A DNA stretch of 37,198 nucleotides, taken from Saccoglossus kowalevskii (taxonomy: Eukaryota > Hemichordata > Enteropneusta > Harrimaniidae). The position numbers were made by a program, and so were the translations under genes. This document shows, piece by piece, positions 34,821 through 37,198 of the stretch; the stretch's first letter is position 1; each line of letters opens with the position of its first letter. The notes beneath the pieces were generated by a model. That model did no database searches, was not told the origin of the DNA, and saw only the letters and a list, made by a program, of their open reading frames with translations. The DNA is taken from contig NW_003113883.1 of the NCBI RefSeq assembly GCF_000003605.2, forward strand, positions 1 through 37,198, given 5' to 3'.

Positions 34821-37198
34821 GGTATATTCTTCCATTCAAAAATACTATTGACCACACACACTACGTTATTAGTAATACTGGTATACTCTTTAAGTCAAGA
34901 ATACTATTGACCACACACACTACGTGATTAGTAATACTGGTATATTCTTCAAGTAAAGAATACTATTGACCACAAACAATACGTGATTAGTAATACTGGT
35001 ATATTCTTTAAGTCAAGAATACTATTGACCACACACACTACGTGATTAGTAATACTGGTATATTCTTTGAGTCAAGAATACTATTGTCCACACACACTAC
35101 GTGATTAGTAATACTGGTATATTCTTTGAGTCAAGAATACTATTGATCACACACACTACGTGATTTGTAATACAGGTATATTATTTAAGTCAAGAATACT
35201 ATTGACCACACACACTACGTGATTAGTAATACGGGTATATTCTTTGAGTCAAGAATACTATTGACCACACACACTACGTGATTAGTAATACTGGTATATT
35301 CTTCGATTCAAGAATACTATTGACCACACACACTACGTGATTAGTAATACTGGTATACTCTTTAAATCAAGAATACTATTGACCACACACACTACGTTAT
35401 TAGTAATACTGGTATATTCTTCAAGTAAAGAATACTATTGACCACAAACAATACGGGATTAGTAATACTGGTATATTCTTTAAGTCAAGAATACTATTGA
35501 CCACACACTACGTGATTAGTAATACTGGTATATTCTTTGAGTCAAGAATACTATTGACCACACACACTACGTGATTAGTAATACTGGTATACTCTTTAAG
35601 TCAAGAATACTATTGACCACACACACTACGTGATTAGTAATACTGGTATATTCTTTAAGTCAAGAATACTATTGACCACACACACTACGTGATTAGTAAT
35701 ACTGGTATATTCTTTGAGTCAAGAATACTATTGACCACACACACTACGTGATTAGTAATACTGGTATATTCTTTAAGTCAAGAATACTATTGACCACACA
35801 CACTACGTGATTAGTAATACTGGTATATTCTTTGAGTCAAGAATACTATTGACCACACACACTACGTTATTAGTAATACTGGTATATTCTTTAAGTGAAG
35901 AATACTATTGACCACACACACTACGTGATTAGTAACACTGGTATATTCTTTGAGTCAAGAATACTATTGACCGCACACACTACGTGATTAGTAATACTGG
36001 TATATTCTTTAAGTCAAGAATACTATTGACCACACACACTACGTGATTAGTAATACTGGTATATTCTTTGAGTCAAGAATACTATTGACCACACACACTA
36101 CGTGATTAGTAATACTGGTATATTCTTTAAGTCAAGAATACTATTGACCACACACACTACGTGATTAGTAATACTGGTATATTCTTTAAGTCAAGAATAC
36201 TATTGACCACACACACTACGTGATTAGTAATACTGGTATACTCTTTAAGTCAAGAATACTATTGACCACACACACTACGTGATTAGTAATACTGGTATAT
36301 TCTTTAAGTCAAGAATACTATTGACCACACACACTACGTGATTAGTAATACTGGTATATTCTTTGAGTCAAGAATACTATTGACCACACACACTACGTGA
36401 TTAGTAATACTGGTATATTCTTTAAGTCAAGAATACTATTGACCACACACACTACGTGATTAGTAATACTGGTATATTCTTTGAGTCAAGAATACTATTG
36501 ACCACACACACTACGTGATTAGTAATACTGATATATTCTTAGAGTCAAGAATACTATTGACCACACACACTACGTGATTAGTAATACTGGTATATTCTTT
36601 AAGTCAAGAATACTATTGTCCACACACACTACGTGATTAGTAATACTGGTATATTCTTTGAGTCAAGAATACTATTGACCACACACACTACGTGATTAGT
36701 AATACTGGTATATTATTTAAGTCAAGAATACTATTGACCACACACACTACGTGATTAGTAATACTGGTATATACTTAGAGTCAAGAATACTATTGACCAC
36801 ACACACTGCGTGATTAGTAATACTGGTATATTCTTTAAGTCAAGAATACTATTGACCACACACACTACGTGATTAGTAATACTGGTATATACTTAGAGTC
36901 AAGAATACTATTGACCACACACACTGCGTGATTAGTAATACTGGTATATTCTTTAAGTCAAGAATACTATTGACCACACACACTACGTGATTAGTAATAC
37001 TGGTATATTCTTTAAGTCAAGAATACTATTGACCACACACACTACGTGATTAGTAATACTGGTATATTCTTTATGTCAAGAATACTATTGACCACACACA
37101 CTACGTGATTAGTAATACTGGTATATTCTTTGAGTCAAGAATACTATTGACCACACACACTACGTGATTAGTAATACTGGTATATTCTTAAGTCAAGA
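34821..37198. repeat. Block 23: 40 monomers plus 20 nt, M2 head then a plain N/H run
   Basis: Order: V-Pk-Bk-N-Ht-H-W-H-Sd-Pk-Bk-N-H-Pk-N-H-N-H-N-H-N-H-N-N-Pk-N-H-N-H-Rd-Nt-H-W-Y-N-Y-N-N-N-H, then a 20-nt partial unit cut by the window end. Units 1-10 repeat the start of M2. From about 35520 to 36535 the units are nearly all N and H with few other changes, the least diversified part of the window. One CA is missing near 35500. The last units repeat 7028-7500. The partial last unit also lacks one T (TATTCTTAAG). Confidence 0.9.

Larger units (their letters stand above)
1..37198. repeat. 59-bp satellite DNA array, 630 complete monomers
   Basis: The window is filled end to end by a 59-bp tandem repeat in one orientation; 296-354 is a typical plain unit. 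Landmarks of the unit are GGTATATTC at positions 1-9, a dyad at 5-24, TTGACC at 28-33, a short CA run at 33-41, TACGTG at 42-47 and TTAGTAATACT at 49-59. Base content of the plain unit is 21 A, 19 T, 11 C and 8 G. Monomers mostly differ from the plain unit by one to five substitutions. Length changes are rare and sum to +8 bp over 630 units. No stretch of non-repeat sequence, inverted block or inserted element was seen. The array runs off both ends, so the true size is unknown. It is non-coding on both strands. Satellite identity is certain; genomic location and species are not readable from the sequence. Confidence 0.99.

Noticed and set aside
1-37198. Possible coding regions or a long repeat protein
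   Set aside because: The unit has TAA, TGA and TAG on the + strand and TAA, TAG and TGA on the - strand. With a 59-bp period every frame meets them within 177 bp, so only very short open frames exist.
1-37198. CRISPR array
   Set aside because: Repeats are directly adjacent with no unique spacers. The variable positions are single substitutions inside the unit, and no cas genes are present.
1-37198. Telomeric repeat or tRNA, rRNA or transposon remnants
   Set aside because: No short G-rich telomere units, conserved RNA signatures, terminal repeats or internal domains appear. Every row fits the 59-bp unit.

Overview
The whole window is one uninterrupted tandem (satellite) array. The repeat unit is 59 bp and about 32% GC, and every copy has the same head-to-tail orientation. 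Taking the GG of GGTATATTC as unit position 1, I count 630 complete monomers (1-37178) plus a 20-nt partial at 37179-37198. 630 x 59 is 37,170, so the net length excess is 8 bp, and the indels I located by eye sum to exactly +8. Neither end of the array is inside the window. I find no protein gene, RNA gene, transposon, origin or unique-sequence stretch: every 60-base row is repeat. Because 59 is not a multiple of 3, each frame passes through the stop codons of the unit every 177 bp, so no reading frame stays open on either strand.

The organism is most likely a eukaryote with large satellite blocks (centromeric, pericentromeric, subtelomeric or interstitial heterochromatin). The sequence does not show which lineage. 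The unit length equals that of the FokI repeat of Vicia faba, but I see no FokI site here, so this is only a lead.

Monomers fall into recurring types that differ mainly at unit positions 9-13, 29-31 and 41-47. The codes used in the features are: N = CTTTAAG, the plain type; H = CTTTGAG; R = CTTAGAG; B = CTTCAAG; S = CTTCGAG; Sd = CTTCGATTC; U = CTTTTAG; W = ATTTAAG; Y = ATACTTAGAG; L = CTATAAG; K = H with CCAAGTG; P = TACACTTTAAG; Pk = TACTCTTTAAG; Bk = B with GTAAAG and AAACAAT; V = CTTCCATTC with CGTTATT; Q = ACAATTGACAAC. Suffixes: t = TTGTCC, g = TTGGCC (or TGCGTG when on W), x = TAGACC, d = preceded by CTGATAT.

The rare V monomer occurs 22 times and divides the window into 23 blocks of 4 to 65 monomers. 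There is no single higher-order period. The array is a mosaic built mainly from a 14-monomer module (M1: four full copies, starting at 13868, 28740, 31100 and 31928) and a 17-monomer module (M2: full copies at 21891 and 33816, with partial or shortened copies at 3838, 4726, 10564, 22894, 30864 and 34821). Smaller tandem duplications and copied segments 1 to 20 kb apart overlay these. The pattern fits repeated unequal exchange and segmental amplification.

I found no evidence of a coding or defence-type system. What deserves attention is the internal structure of the satellite: a 7-bp hairpin dyad in the plain unit, a TGAGTCA site in about a quarter of monomers, two linked V haplotype families with a few recombinants, and clustered single-base indels that may mark weak assembly.
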